Shown here one piece after another: positions 35,883 to 51,400 of a DNA stretch of 64,000 bases. The stretch comes from Manduca sexta. Its lineage: Eukaryota > Arthropoda > Insecta > Lepidoptera > Sphingidae. The stretch's first letter is position 1; the number at the start of each line of letters is the position of its first letter. The position numbers and the translations under genes are program-made. A model generated the notes under the pieces. The model saw only the letters and a list, made by a program, of their open reading frames with translations, searched no databases and was not told where the DNA came from. The DNA lies in assembly GCF_014839805.1 (NCBI RefSeq), contig NC_051141.1, positions 18,546,777 to 18,610,776 on the forward strand. Direction: 5' to 3'.

Positions 35883-38800
35883 TAATTTCGCTTACGAAAT
35901 TAAATTTTTGGTTAAACATTATTTTGTGTCATATGAATTATTATACAGAATTGACTTATTCAGGTTTAGACATGCCGTTATTGTTAATTTATTGTTCTCA
36001 TTGTCTAGAAAAATAGTTGCTGAAATTGGTACGTTTTTTTTTCATAAAATATTATTGGTATAATCATTTAGAAATGTAAGAATATATACTCTAATTAATT
36101 TATGCTTTTTAGAGAAATGTTAGATTTTTTGCATTCCGTATTTACCGTAAACGATACATTTGTAGTTTATTCACAGATTTGTAGAAAGTAAGCGGATATG
36201 CATTCAATAGCCTTAGCGTTTATAAAGTGATTACGAGTGGTAATATTATAAAGAAAACATTGTAGGTTATTCTGGTACGACATAAGGACTGTTAAGATTA
36301 TATAAGGAATTGTTTATTTGATATGTTTTCCGTATTTCTGACTAAAAAGTCGCTACCACGTAAGATAGTTATAATTAGAATACGACCCCGTTCAAATGAG
36401 AACCATTAACAACTACACGAAATTGTACATCTAATTTGCGTCAAGCACGTCGGCATCAACATTCCGATCCAACTGAGTTAACGTGCGTGTTACGTTTATC
36501 ATTTGAACGCGGTCTAAGGGCTATTGAAATTATTTATACAGACTGTTGCAAAAGGGGCTTGAGTGTTGGTACGTCTGGTATGTTATAAGAATTTTATGGC
36601 GGATTATGAAATCCAGTTACTCGGAAAGCGTTATTATCAAGCTCCTTTGTCAGGCTTTGTCATAACCCCTTTTCACAACAGACTGTGTGAGACTGAAGAT
36701 ATTTTCGCAGAGTGTTGGACGTATTTTTGGATCAAAACTCGTATGGCTAATGTTTTCTTACCGTAAGTCACCAGTTTCCACGCACTTCCCACTATAGTTT
36801 TAAGTTATGTGTAATTCTCGCCTTCAAACTTGGTTCCTATTTCAACGATATGTGAACAACGATGTCTAGCAAAATTCACCACCGTCTAATTAGAGTTTAG
36901 TCTTACCAAATAGTATATCTACACGTAACAGAATACTAGAACCACGAAAACACGTTAGCTTTATTTTTTCCCTAAGTAATTAATTTTAATCATATTGATT
37001 TATTTAAGTTTTTTCTAACTTTACTAACAATTAGTAAAGAATCCATTCTCTTCCAATTGTAGATCAAAATTAAGCGTTTTGCGAAATAGCCAATATTTCT
37101 TGCAAATTAATTGGAAAGCCCTTAGTATTAGTTTTAGCATTAGTACACGTTAGCTGTAGAGTAACCAGTCTAAAATATACAGGATGAGGAAACTCGGTAT
37201 TGTCCCGGGATCATTGGATCTAAAAACTGTTTAGTATCGCACAAATAGAAATAGTAAATTAGTCATTCAAGATCTGTAGCATTACACATTCCTTCAATAT
37301 CTCAAGGTTCCTTTAAACTACCTCTTTATCAATACCAAATGGATTAATTTAATATATTGTACTCATATTAGTGGATTTAGTTTAAGCCTGCAAGGCTTAT
37401 ATTTAAGAAAAGTTTTTTTAGTTGGTTTGCACAAAGTCGGTCTGCATGCCAGCCTTAGTTTCTAAATTCTTAATATTTATTTAGAAATAGACTTAATATA
37501 TTTCCTGACAAAATAAAATGAATATATGTTTGGAATCTAAATCTACAGTCCGCGCACGAGCTCCAAGGAATCTTATGGAATGTTGAGGTAATGATATAGT
37601 GCAGTGATTGTGACGATATCAAATTATCGATGCAATAAATTTGGATTTGACACTTTCACTGCATTAGATGATTACAACAAAGTTACATTCGATTCCTAGG
37701 AGCTGTCTCATGGACTATATCTGAACGCCCAGCGCCTGTCCGACGTACACACGCGGATTTTTCAATATTTCTGACCAATTTTTTTTGTTTCTTTTTTTTA
37801 ACTATAATTTTAAAAATACAAAAATAGATTTAAAAGCGGCAAAGGTATTTTTATAGTTTGAGATAATTGGCCTTGAAATTAATTTAACCAAAATGAAAAG
37901 CTATAGGAAATACATAAATATATTCCTCCAAATTCTAAAGCTATGATAAAATTTCACTATGCTTTTTAAACTTAAATTTTTAAATCTAGGACTACTGTTG
38001 GTGAGAAGACAATGTTTTGTTGATAGAGTAATTACTATCATATTTAATGTGGCATATTATTAGATAGAGAGATAAACATAAAAAAAAACACTTCCTAGCG
38101 TTATTGGTAACAACGTTAATTGTAGTTTCGACCATGAATATAAAAAAATCCGTCTGTGTACGCCGGCGTCCTCACGCCTGTATAAGTTAGCACGACCTAG
38201 TAAACAAGCTTTACCGACTAGATATAGAATTCTGTAGATTAAGCTGGTGGGAAAATACGCTCAATAATTTTAGCTCTCTGTCATAATCAAATATATATAT
38301 CCAAACATAATTGTGGATTTAACCAGCACGTTACCTTAATTGTTGAGTTTTAACCAATATGCAATAATTGTGTTCTGTCTCTAGTTCAGTGAAATTATTA
38401 TTCCAAATTGTTGAGCTTATAATTTATATATGAAAACAATTAGTCACAGATTCAACTAAATTCTAAAATAATCGATGTTTGTAATTGATGTATGTCTGTA
38501 ATGTCGATTTGGTCCCAGTCTAACCCGTGAAGTGACGGCATACTTGCTTTAATTTGCTCCCAAGAACCAACCCGAGCAAGCAACAACCGCTCTGTTGGAG
38601 GTAGTGGAGAATACTGGATAGCGACCATCGTTCATGACACATTGCGGATCAGCATATATCCAGTATATAAATTTTATATTCCGTTTTATTGTTGCTCAAA
38701 ATAGGTATCGCGTTTTTATATCAGCTCCTCGATTTTTACTAAGACCCCGATACCATGACAAGAGTAAGACGCGCGTTTTCAACTACACGTATTTTGATCA

Positions 38801-41800
38801 CAAATGACATGTAATTGTTAACGCGCTTTGCCAATAGGGTCCTAGATATAATCACGATGTTATCAATCATTCAGATTTTTACGTAAGACTTTTCGATTAA
38901 TTCCAAAATGAAAGACGTCTGAGACTGGAATTGAATCGATAGTGTAGATTATATGTGTCTAAAGAATATTAATTATAAGAAAATGCACCACTTGTGTTCA
39001 GCGTACCTAGATAGGTATATTCGGCCTGAACATAGACTGTTAGGTTTACAATGTTTAGGATTTTAGATGTTAACATTTACACGTAACATGAGACATAAGT
39101 GAAGGGAAGGAGACAATCTACCGATGCTGTTCCTTCAAGTGACAGTTAATTTAATACCTAAAGGCGCCCACCTCAATGCGTTCTCTCTGGCTCTTCTGAT
39201 GTGTGACGGTCTTTTTGGACCCCTGATATAGGAGACGGTAGGTGGGAATTGATCCGAAAATCGGAATTTTGAAAAAAAAAATTGAAATATTTTATTAATA
39301 CAGTAATGAGATTCATAAAGAATTAAATCTTTTACTATTATATCAAGCTGAAGAGTTTGTTTGTAGACGCTAATCATAAATATTTGCCAATAAAAAATAA
39401 ACAATATTATAAGAATTTGTTTATTGACATGGATTTTTCAAAATTAATTACGTTTGTGGAATGAACTGCAATCTTATCTAAGAATAATCTAGAAGATTGT
39501 TCTAGAAGTGGCAGTATTTTTCATTTTCTCTTCTATAATTTTTTATTATTGTCGTTTAAAAATTTAAGTCCTTCGCCTGCCTTTTGTCTCATGACTACGG
39601 TTATATCATATAAAATTACTATATAAGGTAGGATAACTGGCATATTGTTTAAAACTTACAAGCCGTGTGTGATGATTACATTGACAATTGCTTATATAAT
39701 ATACATGTATTATATTTAGCCGTGGCATTCCACATGGGACGGCGATGGGTTCCTGAAGTAGAGTGTTGCACAGTGTAACAAAACACTGACTGAGTTTCTT
39801 GATGCTTCTTCTCAGAACAGTGGGCATTCCGAAGCATCGGTAGAGTCGCTTCATACTTCACTATAAAGAAATGTATTAAGCGCCACTAGTGGCCAGTGTA
39901 ATTTGTAATATTTATATTCCCATAAGTCCTGTATATTGCCGGTACGGTGTGCAACACGCTGCTCTCGGGTGCCCGGCGGCAACATCTGGTACGTGTGGTC
40001 TGACACTAGAGTGACAGCTTGACCGCGTGACTGCGTGCGTGGGCGAGCTAATTGTTTAACTAGATAATAGTGGTCCGTTCTAGTAGACCTGGGCTGCTGC
40101 AGCCACGCCCGTGTATTTGTATGCACACACAGGCGTCGGTCATACACTGATGGATATGTTTAAAACCATTCTTTACCATCCCTATCGCTCTGATGCGTCC
40201 ACTACCAACTGAGGCAGAAGATACACCAGTGGTTCTAGAAGAGCTGTCATATTGTAATGAATTGTATATATTCAGCCCATGTAGGGCGCAGGCCACTTGT
40301 AATCTGTGTAATGTGTAAGCAGTATCTACAGCGTATAGTAGTTTTTAAATGTAAATGCTTCTTCCGTTCCTCTCTAAAACTATTTGAAAAATATTGGCCA
40401 AAGAAAACATTGGAGACTGAAATGTAGTTTAAGGTTATTTATCACTCTTGTGTGTGTTATCTTCGAGCCGGTATTAGTAATTAATCATTATTTTTTTGTA
40501 GTTTTTAGAGAACAGTGCCAGGTTTATAAGCTAACCAATTGTGAATTTTCGTGTATATTTCAGTTCAGTTGCATAATTCACTTCCTAATGTTGAGTTGTA
40601 TCAGGTATATGTAATTTATTGTTTACAGCGATTAAAGTAAATGTCCGACTGTTAAGCCAAACCTCCCCAAATAATGCAACGGGGACAGTTTGGACCACGA
40701 CCAACCACATAGGTCCAATGCGAGATATTTCCAATTAATGGAAATATTCATACATGCTACGCAGTTCGCGATTTGCGACCAGGTATGAAAATTTACCTTA
40801 GCTATCCTAGCTAAGCTTATTTTACTTAGCTACCTGTTAGTCTACAACCGGCCTTAAACTGATTAAAATTCATTTTATGTTGTGGTTAAAAACAAAATAC
40901 TTTTGTTATAATTTCAAATATACGTAGCTTTATTTAATATTAAGGATACTTTAGTGCACTCACCAAAAAGAGTGCATTGAAAATTTGAGGCTTTAATATT
41001 ATAGTCCTTATTTTCCTAAAAAATAATCAAAAAAGGGTACAATTAACGGTACGTACAATTTCTTATTCCGGGTACAGTGTTTGGACTCGTCTAACGTTTA
41101 TTTTCTAAGTGTCTATATATCTGTGATTTGTAACGATATATTATAAATGTCGTAGAGGATCTCAAGGGCGGCGACTAGCGCAAGCCCGCGGTGGAACGAT
41201 TCTCGCGTCTTCGACATTACGAGTTGAAAGGAGATTACAAAATTCGCTCGCAAATTACTTATTGAATAAATCGGGTTAAGTCTAAAAGACACCGACCATT
41301 AAATGATTTGGCCATTTGGCTTCATATTAATGTCGAATATGCTACAATCGCGAAGCTAGGCCGATTTCAAATCGACGTTAGGTTAAGTCTTCTTATCATT
41401 GTTATTAAGGTGCATTTTTGCTAAGCGCCTTAGGCGCTCGACATTGTCGCCGCTTGCTTGACCCGAGGTGGTCGTAGGTTAAGTAAAATGTTGTGTGCTT
41501 AAAAGTCACTTAAAGGTAAGTAATGTACTGAATGGTTACTTTCCGCTCATTGTATCTTGGGGCGAGACCTTTCTCAAATATCTTACCGCCTAATATACTA
41601 TTTCTATTTCTCAGTATTTTGTGTGTATGTATACGAATACATATTAGAATAAGGTGCGTTTTTTTTATTTTCCTTCCATCCTTATCCATTTGCCTAATGA
41701 ATTCTAACAGGAATCATTTACTACTACCATATTAGATTCAGACACCTAAATGGTAACACCAGAATATTCTCTTTGTTGAAATTACATAAAAATATATCTA

Positions 41801-42670
41801 CTTTCTCAACAAATATCCTCATACAGTCTTAAAAATTCCTAAGCGACATTTTTTTTACATTAATTTCGAGGAAGCGTAGCCGCAAGCCATATTTAACTTG
41901 CTAAGTATAACGTCTACTTCGTTGTTTACGTTTTACAGAATACATCTTAGAACTCTTGCAGACTACACCACACGCGCCACAAGTGCTGGTAAAGGCTACA
42001 TTTTCTAAACTTAATGATTCCAAAACGTTGCGTAACACTTTTCACTGAGTCTTCTTTTTCATTCTATATATTGTTGGTGTGAAAACCAATATATTAATAG
42101 CGTTTTGGATGCGCCCTAATTTACTATGTCTAACTTTCGAGCGACTAACAGCTAGCATTTTGGGAAATCTTGAATCCATGCACCCGCTATCGGACTATTT
42201 GTCTAATGTACGTGCTGCCGCTACTATTAAATTGATAGTATATAGGGTCCCCTGTTATGCATCTCGAATAATATTTATTTAAAAAACATTTTCTGCAACA
42301 GTCTTTGTTTTTATGCACCTACTGGTTACATAAAGGAGTTGTAAGTAAATATAAAGAAATAAAGGTCTCATTCGGACGTGTTTAGCAACCAACTTATTGC
42401 ATTTTACTGTCGAAAAAAGTTATTATCTATTATTAAGTAATATTTAATTGTTTATCATTTTTTCCTTTTGTAAATAAATAAAACAAACATATAGGTGATT
42501 ATGCTAATAGTATTTAAAAACCAGACACGTATATGCTTTTGGCGCCTGTCATATCACTAACAGTGAAACGACCCAAAGGAAAACCAGCGCTGACTTTATT
42601 GACAGCTTTATAAGCCGAATGCTTTTGTAGCAAACATAGTTTTAAGTATAATAATTTTAGCCCTGTATTA
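35883..42670. other. intergenic, nothing recognised
   Basis: A mostly AT-rich 6.8-kb stretch. Somewhat GC-richer patches occur at about 38500-38640, 39950-40140 and 41150-41230. Open frames up to 98 codons (39851-40147 minus) do not resemble known proteins and overlap one another in different frames. No exon chain was found. Confidence 0.45.
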
Positions 42671-42973
42671 TATACTGTCCCACTGTAGGGCACGGTCCTC
42701 CTCTACTACTAAGAGGGGTTAGGCCTTAGTCCGCCACGCTGGCCTAGGGCGGATTGGTAGACTTCACACACCCTCGAAATTCCTATAGGGAACTTCTCAG
42801 GTATGCAGGTTTCCTCACGATGTTTTCCTTCACCGTTAAAGCAAGCTGTAATTCACAAGTAAAACACACATAATTTTTTTAGAATAAATCAGACGTGTGT
42901 GCCCTTGTGATACCTATGAACCAGCGGACATTCGTCTCTTCAGTCCGTTCCACTACCAACTGGGCTATCGCCG
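42671..42973 (-). mobile_element. tRNA-derived SINE, minus orientation
   Basis: This is the reverse complement of the 3560-3859 SINE: the minus-strand reading starts CGGCGATAGCCCAGTTGG, carries a B-box-like segment at 42909-42922 and shares the whole body through CTACTACTAAGAGG. The B-box has decayed. Confidence 0.75.
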
Positions 42974-45178
42974 AATTTTAAGTACATTTAATTTTTGTTT
43001 TTATTTCGTTTTACATATATTACATACATTGTGTTTGATTGATACAAATATATGATTTCGTACGCTTTTTCTTTTTCATTTCCTCTATGGAATGTAGAAA
43101 AATATGTTTAGCGTAACTCCTCCATAACATGAATTATAATACTATAAAATAAGGTGGGTAATTCCGATAACTTCAAACTACAAACAATGAATTTAAGTGA
43201 GATATTTCTACGTTGTTGAGGTAATTTTCATTTCCTGGCAAGCCCTTTTAATTTTGAATAATTTACTCTGATTTTATTATTGGTCGCGATATTCTAAAAA
43301 CACATTCCTCGCTAGAAAGAATTTTGGGGTCACAAGGGCCATTACAAATTTGTAATGTCATGGAGACATTACCATCTGTATCCTTATTTTCCTACCTAAT
43401 ATAAAACCCTCAGAACAATGACAAGCAGACAGATCTAACGAGGATCTAAAATTAACTATGAATTTGCAGCGCGCATTCTGTCAATCGCTGTCAGTTATTT
43501 CAAACCTGACAGCTGTGTAAAATAATATTTACGTTCAATTTTCTAATGTTCCGCTCAACTTTCTTAATTTTTGTTTCATAAGAAGCCTTTGACAATAATC
43601 AACAACAAAAACAGAATTAGCGATGTGCAAGCACACAACAGGGGTGAGGGTGATCGGCGCCCGAGGAGACAGCGATCGGGACCGACAGCGGTATTGACTG
43701 GCAAACTCGTGTCGCAGGCTTACATTTATTAATTATACATTGTAAATCAACCAAATACATCTATTATATTCTAACAAAAGAGTAACGTTTTAATCTACCG
43801 CTCATACAGGTGGTCCTTCGAGCCGGATTGTTTCATCCGTTCACGCGTGATGCGATGACCAAGGGAAATAGAGATAATTATTTATATATATATATAGATA
43901 GGTACTGGCTATCGGATATAGCCACCAGATTAGGTGGTCCCTTTAAATCACGTCTGGGTCAGTACTTTAGGAAGTGCTATGTATTAATACATTTATTGAT
44001 TGACTTGATTAGTCAGCAGGATTAGTTAGGCAATTTGCGGCTTTCTAAATGTTAGGCTTTCTGTTACTCTCTGTCTTGCAGTTTCAGTTTTTGGTTTTAA
44101 TATTTATTGCTTGTTTTATCCTTACCGCATGCAAGAAAAAATATTATTTCGTATGAATTTGAACGGTTTCACCGGTGTATCGAATTCATAAATATAAAAT
44201 CAGATATACAAAACATGTCAAAAGTATTACGCTTCGAGTTGTGACTTGTGAAGCTTTGGGAAGGACGCCATGACCGCATACGTTATTGATTGTATAATGT
44301 ACGCATGCGCGATTTATGGTTGTGCACCTAACAAAATGGCGTTTTCCTAGATAGGTACCTGCAAGAGAAACTTAATATTATTTTATGAAATTGTGCTGGT
44401 TACACTGAAGTAACGCAATTCATAAATCTAAAAAAGGAAAACGAAACAAGTTAACGCCGACGCCTAATAGGGCTTCGAGTTGCGACACTTTTGAAGGACG
44501 CCACAAGTTGTGACCAAACAAGTTTTTTTTCCTTCATGGCTTCGCACGTCTTGTGCTTTTACCCAAAGGCAAATTAATATGAGTTTTCAAAACTGACTTG
44601 GTTGAGATTGCATTGTTATATAAAGTATACTTTAGGTTGATTGTTCTTGTAGCGGACAAAGGTAGAGAAACAATTTGAGTAATATTAAGATTGATACGGA
44701 AATTTAAAAAAGGCCTATCATTAGGGTTTAAGAAAAAAGAGAAACATTATTTTAACAAATCTCAATATATAAGCAGACATACACAAAAAGGGCAAATATA
44801 ATTTACACAGGACATAGCAATAATGATGGTTGAGAATGAAGTATCTACAATTTTACATCGTCCGTAATGAAAAATGATGCAATTCATTTATACACAAAAA
44901 CAAAATATTCATTTATTTAGGCATAAAGACGGTCCAGATGATACACAAGGAATACCCAAGTCTAGAATAGGGAGAATCGAAGATGTACGATCAAGTTGAG
45001 AGCAAGAAAACAATATTATAATGATTTCTTATGATTACGTGAATGTTAGACGTACATTCGAACGTTAATTATCTTATTTAGAGAGTAGCAGGAAAAATAT
45101 TGTTATATTTAAAAGGAACTTTAAAGATAGCTCGAAGCGAACTTAGTGAATCAGCAAGATAACAGTTTTTTTTTAATT
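42974..45178. other. intergenic with Helitron relic and a diverged duplication
   Basis: A decayed reverse copy of the 16287-16573 element lies at about 43437-43625 (shared CTGTCAATCGCTGTCAGTTATTT, complement of the interior). Segments at about 44170-44280 and 44405-44520 share AATTCATAAAT, GCTTCGAGTTG(T/C)GAC and GAAGGACGCCA, as a diverged direct duplication about 235 bp apart. No gene is recognised. Confidence 0.4.
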
Positions 45179-45179
45179 T

Positions 45180-45472
45180 AAGTACCACCACTGGTGGTAG
45201 GTCTCTCATATATGGGAGTCCGCATGGGTAGGTACAACTGAAATGTCTATTTCTGCGGCCAAGCAACAGTTTGTGGTCACTGTTGTGTTCCGGATTGAAG
45301 AACATTGTAGCCAATGTAACTACTGGACATGATAAGACTTAACACCTCACATCTCCGGATGAGCGCAGTGGAATAACAAATAATATAATAATAATTGGAT
45401 GGTGTTTCTACTGTTTATGTGCGGTCGTATCGCTTACCATCAGGCGAACGGCAAGCTCGTCTCGTCATTCAA
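45180..45472 (+). mobile_element. old retroelement fragment, second copy
   Basis: It shares ordered blocks with 28215-28510 and, unlike that copy, keeps an end reading CTTACCATCAGGCGAACGGCAAGCTCGTCTCG, a common lepidopteran non-LTR tail. A trailing AATAATAAT microsatellite follows. Confidence 0.5.
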
Positions 45473-48400
45473 AGAAATAAAATAATAATAATATTCTAAC
45501 CCTTGAGTATACCAAAACATTAGTCAGTAAAAATGAATGATTCCAGAAGTAGCAAAAATTTTCGTTCAATCTTGTATTATGAGTGTACACTGTACAGGTG
45601 TTGTACATCAGTTGTACAGGTGTTGAAAGCCCTTAATATGTGCATCAATAAACGCGTTTGATGCATATTTTGCGAGCAAATTAATGAGTTGTACTGTCGA
45701 AGAGTGGAAATTTATTAAAACGGTAAGTGGGGACAGGGATGGGAATTTTTTTCTGATAATTTGTAATTACCTACGCATGGAAGATTGTGAGAACGGGGAT
45801 CAGGTAAAGTGGGATAGTATTAAGACAGAGCTTCAAGTAACGGAGAAAGAGGTAGGACGAAAATTGTAAAAATTTTAACAAATATTTATCGGCAAGAAAC
45901 TGCCTTCATCGACGTAGTGAAGGTGCACAACTCCTGCACTCCACGGCACTTGCATTGCATTAATATGACTCGATATCATTGCTCCTGTAATTATGTGTAA
46001 GGATTTAGCTCAAAGGTTATCTATTTTTTTAAAGAATTAGTCGTGCCTGGTTACAGCATTAAAATGCTTCTAATCATAGTATTGTAAATAAGTTTTAAAG
46101 ACTAGGGGTGAACACGCCACCACACACTAGATAATTATTTAAGCAGTTCATTTTTTTTAATAGCATATAGGCTTGCTTGCGTTTGACCACTATCTCGCCT
46201 GATAGTAAGTGATGATGTGGTCTATGTTGGAGCATGCTTGCCGTAGACATTATTGTTATCTCTACATATACGAATCACTTCGTACTTATATGTAGAGATC
46301 AAAATTCTAAAACTGTTGTGGTCATTCGAAACGTAAACTATTATTCATATTTGAGTAAAAAAATTTCGACTGTAGACCCAATAGTTTTGCTTTACAAGGT
46401 TTAATGGTAAAGTCGACTTTCACTAAAAAAATATACAAATCTAAACAACTTCTAACTACGCAGTTTTGGGCAAAATAATTGAGGATTAATACGACGCATA
46501 CTCAGAATAAGAACAAGCAGACGCATATTTGAAATGAGACATAAAACGATCTTAAATATAAATTAATATAAAACCACTTAATACTAGTATATGTCATTTC
46601 ATCCATGAAGAGGCGGCCTCCACTTTTTGAGCGGGGGTGTAGCGGAGCGTCGCGGGGTAAGGGGACTGATCGATGCACACGAGTTGCATGATCCACGTTG
46701 CGCATACCTTTTGAAACGTTATGAAAGTTACTCTATTACTACATTTTTTTTATTATTTATTATAATTTTTAAACGACTTCAAATAGTAGGGCTTTCTAAG
46801 TTCTATGATCAGCTATTTGTATGAAGAAATCAGTACCATTTTAACTCCATGACTATGGGATCTTGAATTCTAAAGTATAGAATAATGATGATTTTTTGAA
46901 AAGGAAAAAATAAATCTTTTCGAATAAAACAGAAAAACGCTTTATAAACCACCAAATACAAAAAAAAAATCGTATTACATTTGTAGCGAAGCTACTTTTA
47001 TTCAGCGAGATTAAAATTACAATAGAAAATCTTAGTCTAAATTTTTTCGGAACTTATATCTAAATTTATCTTAACTTATAAATAAATTATATCTAGTCTT
47101 ATACTAAATTGATAATTAAAAATCATATGTACAAACCTTAATATTTAATAACAATAATCATAGTGAAATAATATTTGTAATCTCGCATTTTACAATTATA
47201 AAATGCACAATTCAAACGAATAAGTTGAGGTAGAGCATCTCTCCAACCGTATTATTACGCTCTCTCGTGATTTGCCTATCATCGCGGAAAGTGCAAAACA
47301 GCCTAAGTGACGAAAATGTCACAATTAAAATTGATACTTATGCTACACTTTTAATTGATAATCCTATATTCTTTATCCTGAAACTTAAGCGGTATTGCAC
47401 TTTCCCTGACGCTCTTCTCTACTCTCTCTCTGTATGCGTGTGCACTCATAGTCCCTACGCATATTGTGTGCGACTAGGGAAAGTAGTGGGGCGCGCCTCG
47501 ATGAAATTATCTATATTTCCAGAGGTGCCCAAACTAGGCACAGCCTGTATCTTAGGCCATCATGGACAGAGTAAGTTTTAACTGAATGTCAGGAAGAAAG
47601 TAAGAAAATAAAGGTTACAGAATGCCAAAACTTATCCTTTATACTTCATAGGTACAATTGGCGGGTATTTACCAGAGAGACTACTACGTAAGTGGTGCAA
47701 GCTCTTAAGTGGGGCGGGCCACGTCTAAGGGACGGCAGAACCATCTAAAATAAACAGCAAGTAATGACAAAGTTTCTCTGAATAGTATTAAAGACCTATT
47801 TGAGTGTGTCTAATGCTGCACTGACGTCACTGATAACGTATTATCTGCCTTTCACGGATCAGTGGGTTGGTGCCTCGCAAGGTCGGAGCTAGGACACAAT
47901 AACATTATGTAAATATTTGTGTAACCACCCAGTAGGTCTACGTCATATATTTGTGCAATTAATAAAATTGCAGACATTTCAAATAAGTCTTTAGGGATCT
48001 TATTCTCTGACAGTGTAAACTGTAACCGTGTTCCCGTATTTTGTGAAATTAGCATAGAATGTTATTCTGTATGCCAATTTCTATTGTCTTGGTGTGATGC
48101 GGAGTGTTACGTGATTGTTAGATACTTACAAAATAACGGGGACGGAGAATAAGGCTTCAGAGTTCGGATGAAATCAACGTTAGGTTAATGGTAAAAGATA
48201 ACAAAGTAGAATCAAAACCCAAAATTAAATTTCTTTACACTTTTGGCAACCAATCAATTGCGGCACGGCAGCAGTAACCCAGCCCTGAGGCATTTAGCAC
48301 TTTAGGTATATGGTCTTCGATGGGAAAAGACTGGGAAAAGTTATTAGTCATACTTCTTATTCGACTTTTACTTTAGCGATATGTTTATAGTCTGTTTAGA

Positions 48401-51400
48401 ACGAGAACTGTCGTAGGATATGAGGTCGCTACTGTGCTTAATTACCTCTTGTTCAGTTTCGGTATGTTTCTATACAAAAATCCCTAAAAACAACACGCAA
48501 GATCATTTATAGCAAAGCAATACATGACATTTACCATTTAACAAATAGCGGGGAAAGGTTGCTATGTAAAAATCGTAAAGTTCAATTCGAATGTTAGTTC
48601 ATTTTGCGGCCACGACGGTTCTCTTTCTGAACACACTATAACAATGGCGAAATAGAATAGCAGTCGTTACTAGTAGCGTTGGACCCCAGTATACGACAAA
48701 CGACGTAATAAATACGAATCTCCTGATGTGATCTTCACTGCATCCATATAGGATTCCTTTGGTTTGTGGGTAAACAAGAAGTTATGCGAACGATGCGCTG
48801 CTTTAAAAGAAATGAACAGGAATTTTGTACAGCACGCATCTACAAAGAATAATAAGCTCTAAAAACAAATATCAACAAACATATCTCTTTATTTAAAATA
48901 CATTAACAGTACTGTGATACATTTAGCAGACGTATATATATGTGACTAAATACTATTATTTGACTTGAACTTGACTAGACACCGATACGATTTCAAAATT
49001 AACCCGCGTTGTCGAACGTAGCGGAAGCGGATCGAGAGCGCGGTGATATGCAATGCGCGTGCGCAAACCAGCCGAGTTGATGATAGCGACGTTGGTCGTA
49101 GGCGCACAGGTTCTGTAATTTGAAATATTATGTCAGCTATAATGCTGACTTACTTAAGATGCAGCCAACCAGGATTTTTTCCATCTCATTTTTGGAAACT
49201 GGGAACTGTGATTATCTTGGTGTAACAGTCCAGAAAGGATCCCCACACCCTTGGCCATTGCAAGCTTCATTAAAGGGTACATATCGTTCCTCCAACAAGC
49301 CTAACCCGCCGCGCTCACTCCGCGTCCGCTTTATCGTAAACGTGGATTTATTGTTACACATAAGAACTACTGCAACTATAATATATAATTATTTATTTAT
49401 TGTATAAAATGACAGATTTTAGTGACTTACCCCACGCGCAGCACAACATTAGTGCAGCCTTGTATGCGTTTGCGGTAAATTCGTACATTTTCGTATAAAG
49501 GCGAACATCTATGGCGTACGATGTCCCGTGCTCTATCTTATTTTATACTTTAACACTAAACTACTCTAATGCTGATTAAACGCTACTAAAAGGGTTATTC
49601 TTATAAACTACCTACTTAATCTTGTTTCATGTGTTTAATATATAGGTAATATTTAATATGTTTAGTAACACTGCGAAAATTGGCCACAGGTTCGAAATAA
49701 GGAATCCAAGAACGGATTAGTCCTGAACTAATATTTGACGATTTATTAACTTGGTTAGAACAATGTCGTGTGAAATCTGTTTCACATTACACTATTTGTA
49801 AAACAGTATGAAGTTCTACAAATAAAATTACAAAAACAATTACATAGTATCAAAATGAACTACTTTTTGGTCTTAAATAGGCAGTATCGTTATCCTCGGT
49901 CTAAATATTTGTCAGTCTACATAATATATCGTTTTAGGCCTAAATTCTGTAGGTATTCCATTCCACGTTGTTTCAAATAAGGAATCTCTAGTCAAAGACA
50001 GCCATGGTTGGTAGTTTGACGATTAACTAAATCAGTTAACAGTCAATATGCGGGTTTGTGCAATTGTGTCAATTAGAATTGAAGCCTAATTTCAAGGATG
50101 TTGATGTACACAAGGTTCAGATTTGCTTGATTATGCACTACAAGAGAGTCGAGACTAGCGAGTGCTCAGCAGTAACAGATCAACTTAAGAGATAATATGT
50201 ATTTATATCCATTGTAATGAATTGGCATCTCTATTGCACTGGAATAGGAAATTTGTCTCAAGTCTCAACTCTCGTGAGAAAACGTGCGCAGTCATAGACA
50301 GTCGCCTTTACCAATTTATACATAATATTCATATACAGTGAAAATGGCATGTTGTGTAAAAATATTTAGGCGCACAACATTTATTTAAAGTTGAATATAT
50401 TTTTCCAGCAATTTTGTGGGTGTTTGACAGAATAAAACAAGTATATTTTCTATAACAATACGGTTATATTCGATTGTTTAGTAACAAAACCTTTTTTCAT
50501 TCTACGCGGGAATCAATTTTCCCGCAACTATACTATATCTCCACAACATTATAATCTCAATAATAATTGGTAACTAATGAGGTTCATAATTCTATCACTA
50601 CAATATGTTTTCGTTATAAATCCACTGTACTCTACTCGTGTCAGAAGCTCGCACAATTTACTAGCACAAATAGATCATAACTAGTTTAAAATCATATATT
50701 TTCTTCATGTAACAATACTATTACAACGCTCGTGGGCATATATCTTGAAGTTAACATTAGCTGATTACAGCATACATTACGTAAGGCATAAGGTCATGAG
50801 ACAGAGCAAATAGGTGCTCAATGCAACGTGACGTATGCAGCGACAAGGTACAGAATGGAATTGCAACCTATTCATGGATAAACAACTGAGGATGTCCCGA
50901 AGATTTGAACCGTTGCTTACAAAAAGAATATTAGCATTTTCCACCGAACTACTATGCTGGCAACGCGATGCTATTTCGATTGAAAATAATTGTGTTTTAT
51001 CCTTTGTGAAATGATATTTTTAATAGTTGCACATCAGACAATAAACAGTAGTGCAAACAGACATTGCACCGTCAGAACTATGCCGGCCGGAGCTAACGTG
51101 CGGAACAGACGGCACCGAGCGCGGCCATACCGCGACATGTTTACAGCGCATTCAACGGTATCTTATTTAAACAAGGTTATTATTAGAATTGCTTTGCCAA
51201 CCGACGCACGATAAAGATCATCATATATCGACAGCAGCTATGCGAAGCTATATAGTATAATATTTTTGTGGCACAAATTATAGATTCAATATAGTAACTT
51301 TATTGCGAAACTTTATTTTTTGTGATGCGGACAAGATAATCTATATTGAGAAAAAAAAAACCTTTACAAATGTATTAACTTGAAGCAACTTTCCTTGTAA

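Noticed and set aside
39851..40296. Two overlapping minus-strand frames (98 and 78 codons)
   Set aside because: They overlap in different frames without domains. At most one could be real and nothing favours either.
47267..47581. 104-codon open frame
   Set aside because: No recognisable similarity, no splice context and no neighbouring exon. Treated as chance.
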